64,000 nt of DNA from Tannerellaceae bacterium (GCA_021203545.1 JAJQAZ010000050.1:28131-92130); one strand, 5' to 3'; positions 51,076-60,157 are shown, numbered from the stretch's first letter. The notes: generated by a model from the sequence alone, not told the origin. Translations and numbers: made by a program.

Positions 51076-52263
51076 TTAGTCTAATAATTCTGTGATCTGT
51101 CCCGCACCTACTGTACGTCCACCTTCACGGATAGCGAAACGTAAACCTACGCTACAAGCTACCGGGTAGATCAATTCTACAGTAATAGTTACGTTATCAC
51201 CAGGCATAACCATTTCAGTTCCTTCCGGCAAAGTAATTTCACCAGTTACGTCCAATGTACGGATGTAGAACTGAGGACGGTATTTGTTGTGGAATGGAGT
51301 ATGACGGCCACCTTCTTCTTTTTTCAGGATATAAACCTCAGCTTTAACTTTAGAGTGAGGAGTTACTTTTCCCGGGTGGGCGATAACCATACCACGTTTG
51401 ATTTCGTTTTTGTCGATACCACGAAGCAACAGACCTACGTTGTCACCAGCCTGACCTTCGTCAAGGATCTTACGGAACATTTCAACACCCGTTACAACTG
51501 ATTTTTTGTTTTCTGAACCTAAACCGATGATCTGAACTTCTTCACCTGTTTTGATGATACCGGTTTCGATACGACCTGTTGCTACAGTACCACGACCTGT
51601 GATAGAGAACACGTCTTCAATCGGCATAAGGAATGGCTTGTCAATTTCACGCGGAGGCAGAGGAATCCATGTATCACAAGCTTCCATAAGCTCCATGATT
51701 TTTTCTTCCCATTTAGCATCTCCGTTCAATCCACCAAGAGCAGATCCCTGGATAACAGGAGTATTGTCGCCGTCGAAATCATAGAAAGAAAGAAGTTCTC
51801 TCATTTCCATTTCAACCAGTTCCAACATTTCTTCGTCATCAACCATGTCACATTTGTTCATGAAAACAACCAGTTTCGGTACGTTTACCTGACGAGCCAA
51901 AAGGATGTGTTCACGAGTCTGAGGCATCGGACCATCAGTAGCAGCTACTACGATGATAGCTCCGTCCATCTGAGCAGCACCGGTAACCATGTTCTTAACG
52001 TAGTCGGCGTGACCCGGACAGTCTACGTGAGCGTAGTGACGGTTTGCAGTTTGATATTCAACGTGAGCTGTATTAATTGTAATACCTCTTTCTTTTTCTT
52101 CCGGAGCGTTGTCGATAGAATCGAATGAACGCAGTTCAGAAAGACCTTTCTTTGCTAATACTGTAGTAATAGCAGCAGTCAAAGTTGTTTTACCGTGGTC
52201 AACGTGGCCAATTGTACCAATGTTAACGTGGGGTTTCGATCTGTCAAAATGTTCTTTTGCCAT
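51076..52263 (-). CDS. tuf: Elongation factor Tu
   Basis: A 395-residue GTPase with GHVDHGKT (P-loop), DCPGHADY (G3) and NKCDMVDD (G4), then domains 2 and 3 ([32 protein letters not shown]). It delivers aminoacyl-tRNA to the ribosome. The order Thr-Tyr-Gly-Thr tRNAs, tuf, (Trp), secE, nusG matches the conserved bacterial tRNA-tufB cluster. Intact. Confidence 0.99.
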   Translation of the reverse strand: MAKEHFDRSKPHVNIGTIGHVDHGKTTLTAAITTVLAKKGLSELRSFDSIDNAPEEKERGITINTAHVEYQTANRHYAHVDCPGHADYVKNMVTGAAQMDGAIIVVAATDGPMPQTREHILLARQVNVPKLVVFMNKCDMVDDEEMLELVEMEMRELLSFYDFDGDNTPVIQGSALGGLNGDAKWEEKIMELMEACDTWIPLPPREIDKPFLMPIEDVFSITGRGTVATGRIETGIIKTGEEVQIIGLGSENKKSVVTGVEMFRKILDEGQAGDNVGLLLRGIDKNEIKRGMVIAHPGKVTPHSKVKAEVYILKKEEGGRHTPFHNKYRPQFYIRTLDVTGEITLPEGTEMVMPGDNVTITVELIYPVACSVGLRFAIREGGRTVGAGQITELLD

Positions 52264-52311
52264 AACTTAATTTGTTCTTTATTTGATTAATGATCATATC
52301 CAAAATAATTG

Positions 52312-52383
<72 letters not shown>

Positions 52384-52389
52384 AAAAAG

Positions 52390-52462
52390 AGCGGAAGACG
52401 GGGCTCAAACCCGCGACCCTCAGCTTGGAAGGCTAATGCTCTATCAACTGAGCTACTTCCGC
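52390..52462 (-). tRNA. tRNA-Gly (TCC)
   Basis: A 73-nt cloverleaf. Acceptor GCGGAAG/CTTCCGC pairs fully and the anticodon loop TTCCAA has TCC. It lies 6 bp before tRNA-Thr(GGT) in transcription order. Confidence 0.97.
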
Positions 52463-52474
52463 AATTTTAGTTCG

Positions 52475-52557
52475 TGGGTAGTGATGGATTCGAACCACCG
52501 AAGTCGAAAGACAGCTGAGTTACAGTCAGCCCCATTTGGCCACTCTGGAAACTACCC
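52475..52557 (-). tRNA. tRNA-Tyr (GTA)
   Basis: An 83-nt cloverleaf with a long variable arm, as for tRNA-Tyr. Acceptor GGGTAGT/ACTACCC and anticodon GTA in CTGTAAC. Confidence 0.96.
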
Positions 52558-52564
52558 ATTTTTA

Positions 52565-52735
52565 AATTGACAATTGATATTGTTCAATTGACAATCACCT
52601 ATATCATTGCGATATGATTTTTCAATACGTTTGTTATTATAAGCTCACCTCCGTGAACCTTCTTTATTTATTTCTGTTTTCTAATTGTCAATCGAAGATC
52701 AGCCTGAGCGAATCGTGCATTATCAATTGTCAATT
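52565..52735. repeat. 15-bp inverted repeat between tRNA-Tyr and tRNA-Thr(TGT)
   Basis: AATTGACAATTGATA (52565-52579) is inverted exactly as TATCAATTGTCAATT (52721-52735), with further partial copies of AATTGACAAT between. This low-complexity repeat is common in Bacteroidota intergenic DNA; it sits inside a tRNA operon transcript. Confidence 0.75.
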
Positions 52736-52741
52736 ATTTTG

Positions 52742-52815
52742 AGCCTCTTGTCGGATTCGAACCAACGACCCCGAGATTACAAATCACGTGCTCTGGCCAA
52801 CTGAGCTAAAGAGGC
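52742..52815 (-). tRNA. tRNA-Thr (TGT)
   Basis: A 74-nt cloverleaf, first in the tRNA-tuf transcript. Acceptor GCCTCTT/AAGAGGC pairs fully and the anticodon loop holds TGT. Confidence 0.96.
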
Positions 52816-52835
52816 ATATACTGTCTTCTCTAAAA

Positions 52836-52866
52836 CAGCCATTTCGTCACAAGGGCGAAACGGCTG
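52836..52866 (-). terminator. Terminator-like hairpin downstream of hpf
   Basis: On the minus strand CAGCCGTTTCG pairs with CGAAATGGCTG and is followed by TTTTAG. It overlaps the predicted start of the tRNA-tuf transcript, so only readthrough from hpf would form the whole stem. Confidence 0.55.
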
Positions 52867-52897
52867 CAAATTTAGATATTATTTCTTAGATACCAAA
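52867..52897 (-). promoter_or_regulatory. Consensus promoter of the tRNA-tuf-secE operon
   Basis: TTTG (52897-52894), exactly 19 bp, TAAATTTG (52874-52867) on the minus strand: a full match to the Bacteroidetes consensus, about 50 bp before the first tRNA. Confidence 0.85.
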
Positions 52898-52912
52898 TTT
52901 CTTGTACGTTTT

Positions 52913-53212
52913 TTACTTAGCCCTGGCTTTTTCTTTGGTTTTTAATAACTGTTTAGATAAAGCTTCCGTACATTCATCTACTGCTTCCTCAAAACTATCT
53001 GCCACTTTCTCGGCAAACAGGTCATATCCTTTAATCAGTAAACGTATAGAAGCGTGTTTATTTTGTGCCGTTTCCGGCTTTATCACTTTTAATATTACTT
53101 CAGCACCCTGAATATTTTCATAGTACTGTTCAAGTTTTGAAACTTTCTTCTGAATAAACGCTTCTAATTGTTCTGAAGCATCAAAGCGGATAGATTGAAT
53201 TCTAATGTCCAT
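52913..53212 (-). CDS. hpf: Ribosome hibernation promoting factor (HPF/RaiA family)
   Basis: A 99-residue short-form HPF from ATG 53212 (MDIRIQSIRFDASEQLEAFIQKKVSKLEQYY); the frame is open further upstream but the extra 12 residues are not family-like. GAAGGAGG lies just before this ATG, an unusually clear Shine-Dalgarno for this phylum. It binds 30S subunits in stationary phase. It overlaps the recombinase gene by 11 bp, so it is probably translationally coupled to it. Confidence 0.9.
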   Translation of the reverse strand: MDIRIQSIRFDASEQLEAFIQKKVSKLEQYYENIQGAEVILKVIKPETAQNKHASIRLLIKGYDLFAEKVADSFEEAVDECTEALSKQLLKTKEKARAK

Positions 53213-54116
53213 AAATGCCTCCTTCTTTTTTAGCTCTTGGATGAGCATTATACACTTTTTTTAATTCCTCAAAGGTTGTATGTGTGTAAACACTGGTCGA
53301 AGCCAGACTACTGTGCCCGAGTAACTCTTTCACAGCATTCAGTTCAGCACCATTGTTCAGCATACTTGTCGCAAAGGAATGCCTCAATACATGAGGGCTT
53401 CGTTTAGACAAAGTCGGGATCTCAGACAAACACTTCTTCACTACCCCATAAATGATATTGGTAGAGAGTTGTTTCCCGTTCGATCTCACAAAGAACCAGT
53501 CACCTTCAGCTTCCACCTCCCGGTTACGTAATTCGATGTATGCCTGCATTAAATTCTTTAATCCCTCTGCGAAAGGGATCAGCCGTTGTTTATTCCGCTT
53601 TCCTGTTACCCGGATCAGGTTAGATTCGAAATCCACATCCTGGTCCTGGATATTCAGCAATTCCGAACGTCGCATGCCGGTATCATAAAGCATTTCTACA
53701 ATCAGCCTGTTTCTAATGCCTTCAAATCCCTCCTCAAATCCGTCACCATCCAGTAACGACTCCATTTCGCCTTCCCTCACAAAATAAGGCAGAGGCTTCT
53801 TTGCTTTAGGGCCATTTACAAGACGCAAAGGATTGACAGTAATTATATCCTGCTTCAAGAGAAATTTAAAAAAAGATTTCAAAGAACTTAATTTGCGGTT
53901 AACCGATGTGGCTGTGAACTTATTGCTCAGCAAATAAACAATCCAGTTCCGTACAATATCCGCATCTACATTCCGCGGGTCGAATGTGCCTTCCTGATTC
54001 TCTTTTACAAACTCCTCAAATTGCTTAAGGTCTTTTGTATACGAATTTACGGTATAACCGGAATAATTCCGCTCATACCGTATATAATTTATAAATGAAT
54101 CTATCAACACATTCAC
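53202..54116 (-). CDS. Tyrosine recombinase, XerC/XerD type
   Basis: A 304-residue integrase of normal Xer length. N-terminal core-binding domain (SFINYIRYERNYSGYTVNSYTKDLKQFEEF); catalytic residues in DTGMRRSELL (Arg), SPHVLRHSFATSML (His, Arg), LLGHSSLASTSVYTHTT (His, Tyr). Xer proteins resolve chromosome dimers at dif. The rpsU-xer-hpf-tRNA-tuf context is chromosomal and conserved, so it is not a mobile-element integrase. XerC and XerD cannot be told apart by eye. Confidence 0.9.
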   Translation of the reverse strand: MNVLIDSFINYIRYERNYSGYTVNSYTKDLKQFEEFVKENQEGTFDPRNVDADIVRNWIVYLLSNKFTATSVNRKLSSLKSFFKFLLKQDIITVNPLRLVNGPKAKKPLPYFVREGEMESLLDGDGFEEGFEGIRNRLIVEMLYDTGMRRSELLNIQDQDVDFESNLIRVTGKRNKQRLIPFAEGLKNLMQAYIELRNREVEAEGDWFFVRSNGKQLSTNIIYGVVKKCLSEIPTLSKRSPHVLRHSFATSMLNNGAELNAVKELLGHSSLASTSVYTHTTFEELKKVYNAHPRAKKEGGIYGH

Positions 54117-54189
54117 GCTGCATCAACTTTTATTAATCTCTGCGACGAATATAGGAATAAGAATCCAAAAATACAAGTCCGGAGAAATA

Positions 54190-54381
54190 TTAATCTTCGT
54201 TCTGTTGCAATTGCTGAACGTAAACAGCACGCATATTTTGTTTTCTTTTCTGAACAGAAGGCTTGATAAACGCCTGACGACTTCTCAGTTCTTTAACAAC
54301 ACCTGTCTTTTCAAATTTTCTTTTGAACTTTTTCAGCGCTTTTTCAATATTTTCGCCTTCTTTTAATGGTACAACTATCAT
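54190..54381 (-). CDS. rpsU: 30S ribosomal protein S21
   Basis: A 63-residue basic protein: MIVVPLKEGENIEKALKKFKRKFEKTGVVKELRSRQAFIKPSVQKRKQ, typical S21. It lies at the mRNA exit of the 30S subunit. The xer gene follows 73 bp downstream, and a consensus promoter lies 53 bp upstream. Confidence 0.97.
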   Translation of the reverse strand: MIVVPLKEGENIEKALKKFKRKFEKTGVVKELRSRQAFIKPSVQKRKQNMRAVYVQQLQQNED

Positions 54382-54433
54382 ACTTTATTTTAAATTATGT
54401 TATTTTAATCAATTTCATGCCTAAAATGAGCGG

Positions 54434-54464
54434 CAAAATTACTGATATTTTTCAGATTAACAAA
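54434..54464 (-). promoter_or_regulatory. Consensus promoter of rpsU
   Basis: TTTG (54464-54461), exactly 19 bp, TAATTTTG (54441-54434) on the minus strand, an exact consensus match, about 45 bp before the transcription start region of rpsU. Confidence 0.8.
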
Positions 54465-54545
54465 CAAAAGGCAATAAAAATGATCGCCGGAGCGACCATT
54501 CTTTACTTTTATTTAACTATCCGGTTTATTCTATATAAAAGCATA

Positions 54546-55394
54546 TCAGTAATCATACGGGCCGGCGGCAATTTCTACGGCTATTCCTACCATACCTACA
54601 GTAATTAACCCAACAATTGTACCTGCATTTTTACCTCTTTCATCACATACATAAAAGAAATCACCCCGTTCCTGTACAAATTGCGGAAATAGCTCCGGTT
54701 TTTTCTTTCCTCCACGTATCAGCGTTGAAATATAAAAACCCTGATCCATATCCATCACATTATAACGGGTACCATCCGGTTCCAGTGTAAAAAGGGTCAG
54801 ATAACTACGGAACTGTACCGGCGAACTCTTTTCTGTAAAATTAAGAACATCTACTTTTTTCTCGTGTTCATCTGTTGCGGTAAATGGTGTTTTTGTAAAC
54901 AATTCACCGGGTATTTTATGGAAAGAGAAATTAGTTAATACCAAAGGAGTATGATTGATCCGGGCATTTGCCGGCACAAAAGAGACCCCATCTTCCGCAT
55001 ACAGGCGCTGTGCAGCTGCCGCATACCGGTCAGGAGCATACCTGCGCCCCTCCCCCCTGTAAGGATAACTGATCGTTGAATGGGCTTTTTTCCTGCCGGT
55101 AGGATTTCCTCCTATAAAATCGGTAATATCATCTACTACCAGGGCAGACTGGTTCCAGTCTACATACAACGGCTTATCCATTTTATTTACAACCGTAATA
55201 TTAACCGGTAAGTCTCTCCCATAAAAACTATAGATCACACACACCGAATCGTTTTCCTGAACAAAGTCACCCAGTTCATTCTTATGGATATCCGGACGGT
55301 CGGATTGTATAAAAGAATAATAATATTTGGTACACGAAGTATGGCTTAGCAATATTACTAATAAAAAAACAAAGATGAGCACCTGCTTTTTCAT
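54546..55394 (-). CDS. Hypothetical lipoprotein
   Basis: A 282-residue protein with a lipobox LSHTSC (Cys about 21). The remainder is beta-rich with no recognised domain; the C-terminal 25 residues (NAGTIVGLITVGMVGIAVEIAAG) are hydrophobic and Gly-rich and could insert in a membrane. The family is not recognised. A near-consensus promoter (TAAATTTG at 55425-55418, TTTG 20 bp upstream) precedes it. It is divergent from the Xaa-Pro aminopeptidase gene. Confidence 0.7.
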   Translation of the reverse strand: MKKQVLIFVFLLVILLSHTSCTKYYYSFIQSDRPDIHKNELGDFVQENDSVCVIYSFYGRDLPVNITVVNKMDKPLYVDWNQSALVVDDITDFIGGNPTGRKKAHSTISYPYRGEGRRYAPDRYAAAAQRLYAEDGVSFVPANARINHTPLVLTNFSFHKIPGELFTKTPFTATDEHEKKVDVLNFTEKSSPVQFRSYLTLFTLEPDGTRYNVMDMDQGFYISTLIRGGKKKPELFPQFVQERGDFFYVCDERGKNAGTIVGLITVGMVGIAVEIAAGPYDY

Positions 55395-55417
55395 AATCGT
55401 TCACTTTTTACGTTTGT

Positions 55418-55449
55418 CAAATTTAACGAATAAATACGGATTTCGCAAA
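55418..55449 (-). promoter_or_regulatory. Promoter of the lipoprotein gene
   Basis: TTTG (55449-55446), 20 bp, TAAATTTG (55425-55418) on the minus strand; one base longer than the ideal spacing. Confidence 0.65.
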
Positions 55450-55499
55450 AGAATAGAGCCATTATTCCAATCAACCTACCCTATTTCCCGTTTTTTATC

Positions 55500-55507
55500 T
55501 ATTTTTG
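55500..55507 (+). promoter_or_regulatory. Promoter -7 box of the Xaa-Pro aminopeptidase gene
   Basis: TATTTTTG fits TAnnTTTG 34 bp before the ATG at 55542. The -33 position reads TACC, a poor match. Confidence 0.4.
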
Positions 55508-55541
55508 TTGGTAAACAAACCATCGTAAATACATACTAAAT

Positions 55542-57329
55542 ATGAACACAATAATATTGAAACGAATCTCACAATTAAGAGACCGGATGGCCCAACACGG
55601 AATAGATGCTTATATTATTCCCGGTTCAGACCCACATTTAAGTGAATATCCGGCCGATTGCTGGAAAGCCCGCGAGTGGATATCCGGATTCAACGGTTCA
55701 GCCGGAACTATTGTTGTAACCCGCGACAAAGCAGGTCTATGGACAGACTCCCGCTATTTCCTGCAGGCAGAAATACAGTTAGAAGGAACCGGCGTCGATC
55801 TGTACAAGCTTAAACTTCCGGAAATCCTATCTATCCCCGATTTTATTACAAGGGAGATCGGTAAAGGAGGGAAAGCCGGGTTCGATGGCAACTCCTATAG
55901 TGTAACAGAATACCAATCCCTTAAGCGGGTTTTTGACCGTAAAAACATCACAATTGAATCTTCTTTCGATCTGATTGGTGAGATATGGCAAGACCGGCCG
56001 GCTATACCTTCCGGTAAAATATTTGAGTTACCGGTAGAAATTACCGGCATATCCGTTAGTAACAAACTGGACACTTTAAATAACAAACTACGCGAGGCCG
56101 GTGCGGATTGTACTATATTGGGAGCATTAGACGATATCGCCTGGAGCTTCAATATACGTGGGAACGATGTGCCTTACAATCCGGTAGCTATCAGCTACGC
56201 ATTTATATCAGAAGAGGAACGGATTCTGTTTATCCGGCCGGAAAAATTAACCGGTGAAATTGCCTTACACCTGAAAAAAGAGGGCGTTATTCTGGCCGAT
56301 TATTCCAAAATCACCACTTACCTGCAACGGCTACCAGAAAAAACCAGAATACTGGTCGATCCGGACCGCACGAATACAGCTTTATACAAAGCGATACCCG
56401 GACATTGCCGGATCATAGAACAGATATCACCCGCTGCCCACCTGAAAAGCATCAAAAATGAAACCGAGATCGAAGGGTTCCGGCAGGTAGCGGTCAAAGA
56501 TGGAATAGCCCTCACCCGTTTTTACCTATGGCTTGAAAAACAGTTACAGGAAGGAAACAAAGTGACCGAGTTAAGTGCTTCAGCCAAACTTTCAGCTTTA
56601 CGGGCAGAGCAACCACTCGCCATAGGAGATAGCTTTAAATCCATTAGCAGCTATGGTGCCCATGGAGCAATCGTTCACTATACACCTACCGAAGAAACAG
56701 ATACGGAAATCAAACCGGAAGGCAGTTACCTGCTGGATTCAGGCGGACAATACCTGGATGGCACAACCGATATTACCCGGACGATTCCCTTATCCGAACC
56801 AACAGAACAAATCAAAAAGGACTTCACCCGGACACTCAAAGGGATGATAAGCCTATCTAAATGCAAATTCCCGGCCGGTACCCGGGGATGCCAGCTCGAC
56901 ATCCTGGCACGGAAAGCCTTGTGGGATGCAGGTATTAACTACCTGCATGGTACAGGTCATGGCATCGGACATTGCCTCAATGTCCATGAAGGACCTCAAA
57001 GTATCCGCATGGAAGAAAACCCGGTTCTTCTGCAGCCCGGCATGGTAATGAGTAACGAACCGGCTATGTACAGAACCGGCGAATACGGAATCCGTACCGA
57101 AAACATGATGCTCATCCGGGAAGACTCCGAAACAGAGTTCGGGAAATTCTATTCATTCGAAACCCTTACCCTCTGTTACATCGATACCCGCCTGATCATA
57201 CCCTCCATGTTATCCCCACGCGAACTGGCATGGCTAAACAGATACCACCAGAAAGTATACGATAAATTAAGCCCTCACCTGAACGAAGAGGAACAAAACT
57301 GGTTAAAAGAAAAAACGAAGGAAATTTAA
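55542..57329 (+). CDS. Xaa-Pro aminopeptidase (M24B, aminopeptidase P family)
   Basis: A 595-residue enzyme with the three-domain long form: two creatinase-like N-terminal domains (IDAYIIPGSDPHLSEYPADCWKAREWISGFNGSAGT) and a C-terminal pita-bread domain with metal ligands in DSGGQYLDGTTDITRT (two Asp), GTGHGIGHCLNVHEGP (His), MSNEPAMY (Glu) and RTENMMLI (Glu). It removes N-terminal residues before proline; the cytosolic long form is also common in eukaryotes. No signal peptide. The next gene is 144 bp downstream. Confidence 0.93.
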   Translation: MNTIILKRISQLRDRMAQHGIDAYIIPGSDPHLSEYPADCWKAREWISGFNGSAGTIVVTRDKAGLWTDSRYFLQAEIQLEGTGVDLYKLKLPEILSIPDFITREIGKGGKAGFDGNSYSVTEYQSLKRVFDRKNITIESSFDLIGEIWQDRPAIPSGKIFELPVEITGISVSNKLDTLNNKLREAGADCTILGALDDIAWSFNIRGNDVPYNPVAISYAFISEEERILFIRPEKLTGEIALHLKKEGVILADYSKITTYLQRLPEKTRILVDPDRTNTALYKAIPGHCRIIEQISPAAHLKSIKNETEIEGFRQVAVKDGIALTRFYLWLEKQLQEGNKVTELSASAKLSALRAEQPLAIGDSFKSISSYGAHGAIVHYTPTEETDTEIKPEGSYLLDSGGQYLDGTTDITRTIPLSEPTEQIKKDFTRTLKGMISLSKCKFPAGTRGCQLDILARKALWDAGINYLHGTGHGIGHCLNVHEGPQSIRMEENPVLLQPGMVMSNEPAMYRTGEYGIRTENMMLIREDSETEFGKFYSFETLTLCYIDTRLIIPSMLSPRELAWLNRYHQKVYDKLSPHLNEEEQNWLKEKTKEI

Positions 57330-57346
57330 GGTTCGCCTGGCGGACC

Positions 57347-57463
57347 GGTAGTTAGTAGTTGGTAGTTAGTAGTACGTTCGCTACGCTCACTTAGTAGAAA
57401 TATAAAAATTAAACGAGCAAAGCGAGTTCCTACCAACTACTATCTACTAACTACCAACTACTA
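57347..57463. repeat. Long inverted repeat of TAGTTGGTAG-type units with REP-like centre
   Basis: A tract of TAGTTAGTAGTTGGTAG units (57349-57373) is inverted at 57436-57463. Between them sit CGTTCGCTACGCTCAC and CGAGCAAAGCGAG, which themselves form small hairpins. It is a low-complexity extragenic repeat; it could also fold as a terminator of the upstream gene. Confidence 0.7.
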
Positions 57464-57473
57464 AAAATAAAAT

Positions 57474-58010
57474 ATGGCATTAATAAAATCAGTACGGGGC
57501 TTTACCCCCATTATAGGAGAAGATACATATCTGGCGGATAATGCGACTATTATCGGAGATGTTCAGATTGGCGACGGATGCAGCATCTGGTTTGGCACCG
57601 TTTTACGTGGCGATGTAAACTCCATTCGTATCGGTAACGGCGTCAACATACAGGACGGATCGGTACTGCATACCCTCTATCAGAAATCAATTATCGAAAT
57701 TGGCGACGATGTCTCCATTGGCCACAACGTAACCATCCACGGTGCCAAAATAGGTAACGGAGCACTGATTGGAATGGGATCGGTTATTCTGGACCATGCA
57801 GTGATCGGGGAAGGAGCAATCATTGCGGCCGGATCAGTTGTACTTAGTAAAACAATCGTAGAACCCGGAAGTATTTATGCCGGTGTACCGGCTAAATTTG
57901 CCAAAAAAGTAGACCCGGAACAGGCCAGAGAGATCAACCAGAAAATCGCAGCCAATTATCATATGTACGCTTCCTGGTACAAAGAAGAGGAAGAGGAAAA
58001 CGAAGAATAA
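57474..58010 (+). CDS. Gamma-carbonic anhydrase family protein (left-handed beta-helix)
   Basis: A 178-residue hexapeptide-repeat protein, with repeats such as IIGDVQIGDGCSIW and VSIGHNVTIHGAKIG (about 25-120). His in IGHNVTIHG and the earlier HTLYQKS match the metal-binding His of YrdA/CaiE-like gamma-CAs. Many members do not hydrate CO2 in assays, so activity is not asserted. The tail is acidic (KEEEEENEE). The broken CBM9-like gene follows 33 bp later, so they may be co-transcribed. Confidence 0.88.
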   Translation: MALIKSVRGFTPIIGEDTYLADNATIIGDVQIGDGCSIWFGTVLRGDVNSIRIGNGVNIQDGSVLHTLYQKSIIEIGDDVSIGHNVTIHGAKIGNGALIGMGSVILDHAVIGEGAIIAAGSVVLSKTIVEPGSIYAGVPAKFAKKVDPEQAREINQKIAANYHMYASWYKEEEEENEE

Positions 58011-58043
58011 ATAAACACAAAATAACTTCAAACTAAACAAACG

Positions 58044-59138
58044 ATGAAAACACTCAAAACCGGGATCATTTGCGGAATGGTCTCTCTTATAGGCATACAG
58101 TTGGAAGCCATTGAATACAAACCAATGCTTCCGTTCAACCCACCGTCCTATATCTGTTATAAAACTCCGGGAGAAATCACAATCGACGGGAAATTATCCC
58201 TGGAGAATGGGATGCCATTCCCTGGACCAGCGAATTTGTAGACATTGAAGGCGACAAACGTCCCCTGCCCTTTTACCGTACGCAGGCCAAAATGGCATGG
58301 AATGAAGAAGGAATGTATTTCGCAGTCCTGATGGAAGAGCCGCATGTCTGGGGGCACCATCACCCGGCACGATGCGGTAATCTACCACGACAATGATTTT
58401 GAGATATTTCTGGATCCTGCCAACAACACCCATAATTACCTGGAATTCGAAATTAATGCGCTGGGTACCGTATGGGACCTGTATCTCAGCAAACCCTATC
58501 GCGACCCGGGACATACCATTCTCGACAACTGGGAGTTTGCCGGTATGAAAACAGCCGTGCATGTGGAAGGCACACTCAATAATCCGGATGATACCGACCA
58601 GTCATGGAGCGTGGAAGTATTCATCCCCTGGGAATCCATTTACCAGGTAGTACGCGGAAAGAAAATGCCGTTACCGGGAGAACAGATACGGGTTAATTTC
58701 TCCCGGGTACAATGGACTACCGAAATCAGGAACGGGCAATACGTAAAGGTTCCAATCGAAGGGGAAAGCGAAATCAGGGAATATAACTGGGTTTGGGCTC
58801 CTACCGGAATCATTAACATACACCTCCCGGAGTTATGGGGCTATGTACAATTCTCCGGGAAAACAGCAGGTGAAGGCACAGAGTCATTCATCAAAAACCC
58901 GGACGAAGAGACCAAATGGATACTCCGCAACCTGTATTACCGCCAAAGCGAATACGCTTCTGCCTACGGTAGGTATGCTACCGATCTGAACCTCCTCAAA
59001 CCGGAAGAAGTATGTACGGATACACAGGCCAAAGAGATAAAATTATATAACACTCCTTCCATGTACGAAATAACCTTACCGGGTGCTACCGGAAAAGTAT
59101 GGCATATCCGGGAAGACGGACTGGTCTGGAGTGATTAA
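58044..59138 (+). pseudogene. Carbohydrate-binding family 9-like protein, broken by two frameshifts
   Basis: The rebuilt protein is about 364 residues: a signal-like N-terminus, then a CBM9-like domain (ITIDGKL, MAWNEEGMYFAVLMEEPHVW, DNDFEIFLDPANNTHNYLEFEINALGTVWDL, VHVEGTLNNPDDTDQSWSVEVFIPW), the usual bacterial secreted CBM9 pattern. Two indels interrupt it: CCC at 58198-58200 where four C restore GKLSPGEWDAIPWTSEF, and GGGGG at 58350-58354 where four G restore PHVWGTITRHDAV. The open pieces are 58044-58241 and 58344-59138. The role is unknown, presumably glycan binding. Confidence 0.85.
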
Positions 59139-59156
59139 TCTGGATATTAAAGGAAT

Positions 59157-59246
59157 GGAACGCAGATTACACGGATTAACACAGATTTTTTATTTATTAA
59201 AATAATTATCTGCGTTAATCTGCTAAATCCGCGAAATCTGCGTTCC
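59157..59246. repeat. 12-bp inverted repeat with ATCTGCG-type units
   Basis: GGAACGCAGATT (59157-59168) is inverted exactly as AATCTGCGTTCC (59235-59246), with internal near-repeats (ATCTGCGTTA, ATCTGCTAAA). A related tract lies at 61732-61769. It lies between convergent genes and may terminate both. Confidence 0.7.
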
Positions 59247-59272
59247 TAATACTTCCTACATATAAATAAAAT

Positions 59273-59860
59273 TTAATAAAGTAACCGGATCAATTGCACA
59301 GTAATAATATCACCAATAAATACACCAATCAAATAGACAACCCATATACGCCACCCTTTTAGGTTACAACTTACCTGTAGCGCCTTAAACATCCAGATAA
59401 AAGTCCACACCAGAAAAACCATTAATCCCACGGCGATCAGAGTACCCCAGTAAAGAGCAGGTAACTCCATTAATTCCCGAATAGATAGTTCCGGATTTAT
59501 TTCCTGCAAAGCCTTAAATCCGGGCAATCCCTGTAACAGATTCATCGGTACAAGAGACAGAAAAGAAAAAGCCACCGTACCGAATACATCTATTATACGT
59601 ATCCGGGAAGACGAAAGAATAAGTCCTCCTATAAAAAAGATAACAGCAGGTACTAACCAGATAATCAACTGTTCACCTAAATAAATTAAATAACCGGATT
59701 CAGGTCCCGGAGCAATATTCAAAAGTCCGTGGTAATGCCATCCAAAAATAGAATTTATTAATGCTGAACAGCATAAAGCGGCCAATCCAATACCCAAAGC
59801 TGTTCCCCCGGCAATCTTTTCAAAAGGGTTCCATAACAATTTCCAAAAATCTTTATTCAT
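59273..59860 (-). CDS. Yip1-family-like multi-pass membrane protein
   Basis: A 195-residue protein with about five membrane segments (about 17-38, 62-85, 95-115, 140-160, 175-192). The N-terminal WKLLWNPFEKIAGGTALGIGL is typical of Yip1 domains. Bacterial members have no known function. It overlaps the DUF2089 regulator gene by 8 bp and is co-transcribed with a serine hydrolase, suggesting an envelope role. Confidence 0.6.
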   Translation of the reverse strand: MNKDFWKLLWNPFEKIAGGTALGIGLAALCCSALINSIFGWHYHGLLNIAPGPESGYLIYLGEQLIIWLVPAVIFFIGGLILSSSRIRIIDVFGTVAFSFLSLVPMNLLQGLPGFKALQEINPELSIRELMELPALYWGTLIAVGLMVFLVWTFIWMFKALQVSCNLKGWRIWVVYLIGVFIGDIITVQLIRLLY

Positions 59861-60146
59861 ACTTCACTCCTTCCATATTTTTTAGTTTTCCAATCAGGTC
59901 ATCCAACACATTCCTCACCGTCGGGTAACTTACCCCCATCGTTTTAGCCATATCTTTCAGGCTTCCGCTTGATTTTACAAACTCCAGTACAAAAGCCTGT
60001 TCTTTCTCTGTAAGCCTTGCCAGCAACGGCAACTCAAAACTGCCACACACCTCCGTTTCGCAAACCCCGCAAAATAAACGCCCCACTTTCAGCGGCCTTT
60101 CACAACCCGGGCATTCCAGTGGTAACTTCTTTTTTACTTCTGCCAT
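59853..60146 (-). CDS. DUF2089 family zinc-ribbon/helix-turn-helix protein
   Basis: A 97-residue protein with two CxxC pairs (LECPGCERP, FCGVCETEVC) forming a likely zinc ribbon, then a helix-turn-helix (GSLKDMAKTMGVSYPTVRNVLDDLIGKLK). This matches DUF2089 small regulators that often sit beside envelope genes. It lies 11 bp after the serine hydrolase and overlaps the Yip1-like gene by 8 bp. Confidence 0.85.
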   Translation of the reverse strand: MAEVKKKLPLECPGCERPLKVGRLFCGVCETEVCGSFELPLLARLTEKEQAFVLEFVKSSGSLKDMAKTMGVSYPTVRNVLDDLIGKLKNMEGVKYE

Positions 60147-60157
60147 ATCCCGTTATT

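Noticed and set aside
53202..54116. Tyrosine recombinase as a mobile-element integrase or the invertase for 1812-1960
   Set aside because: It sits in the conserved rpsU-xer-hpf-tRNA-tuf block with Xer length and motifs; it is a chromosome-dimer resolvase.
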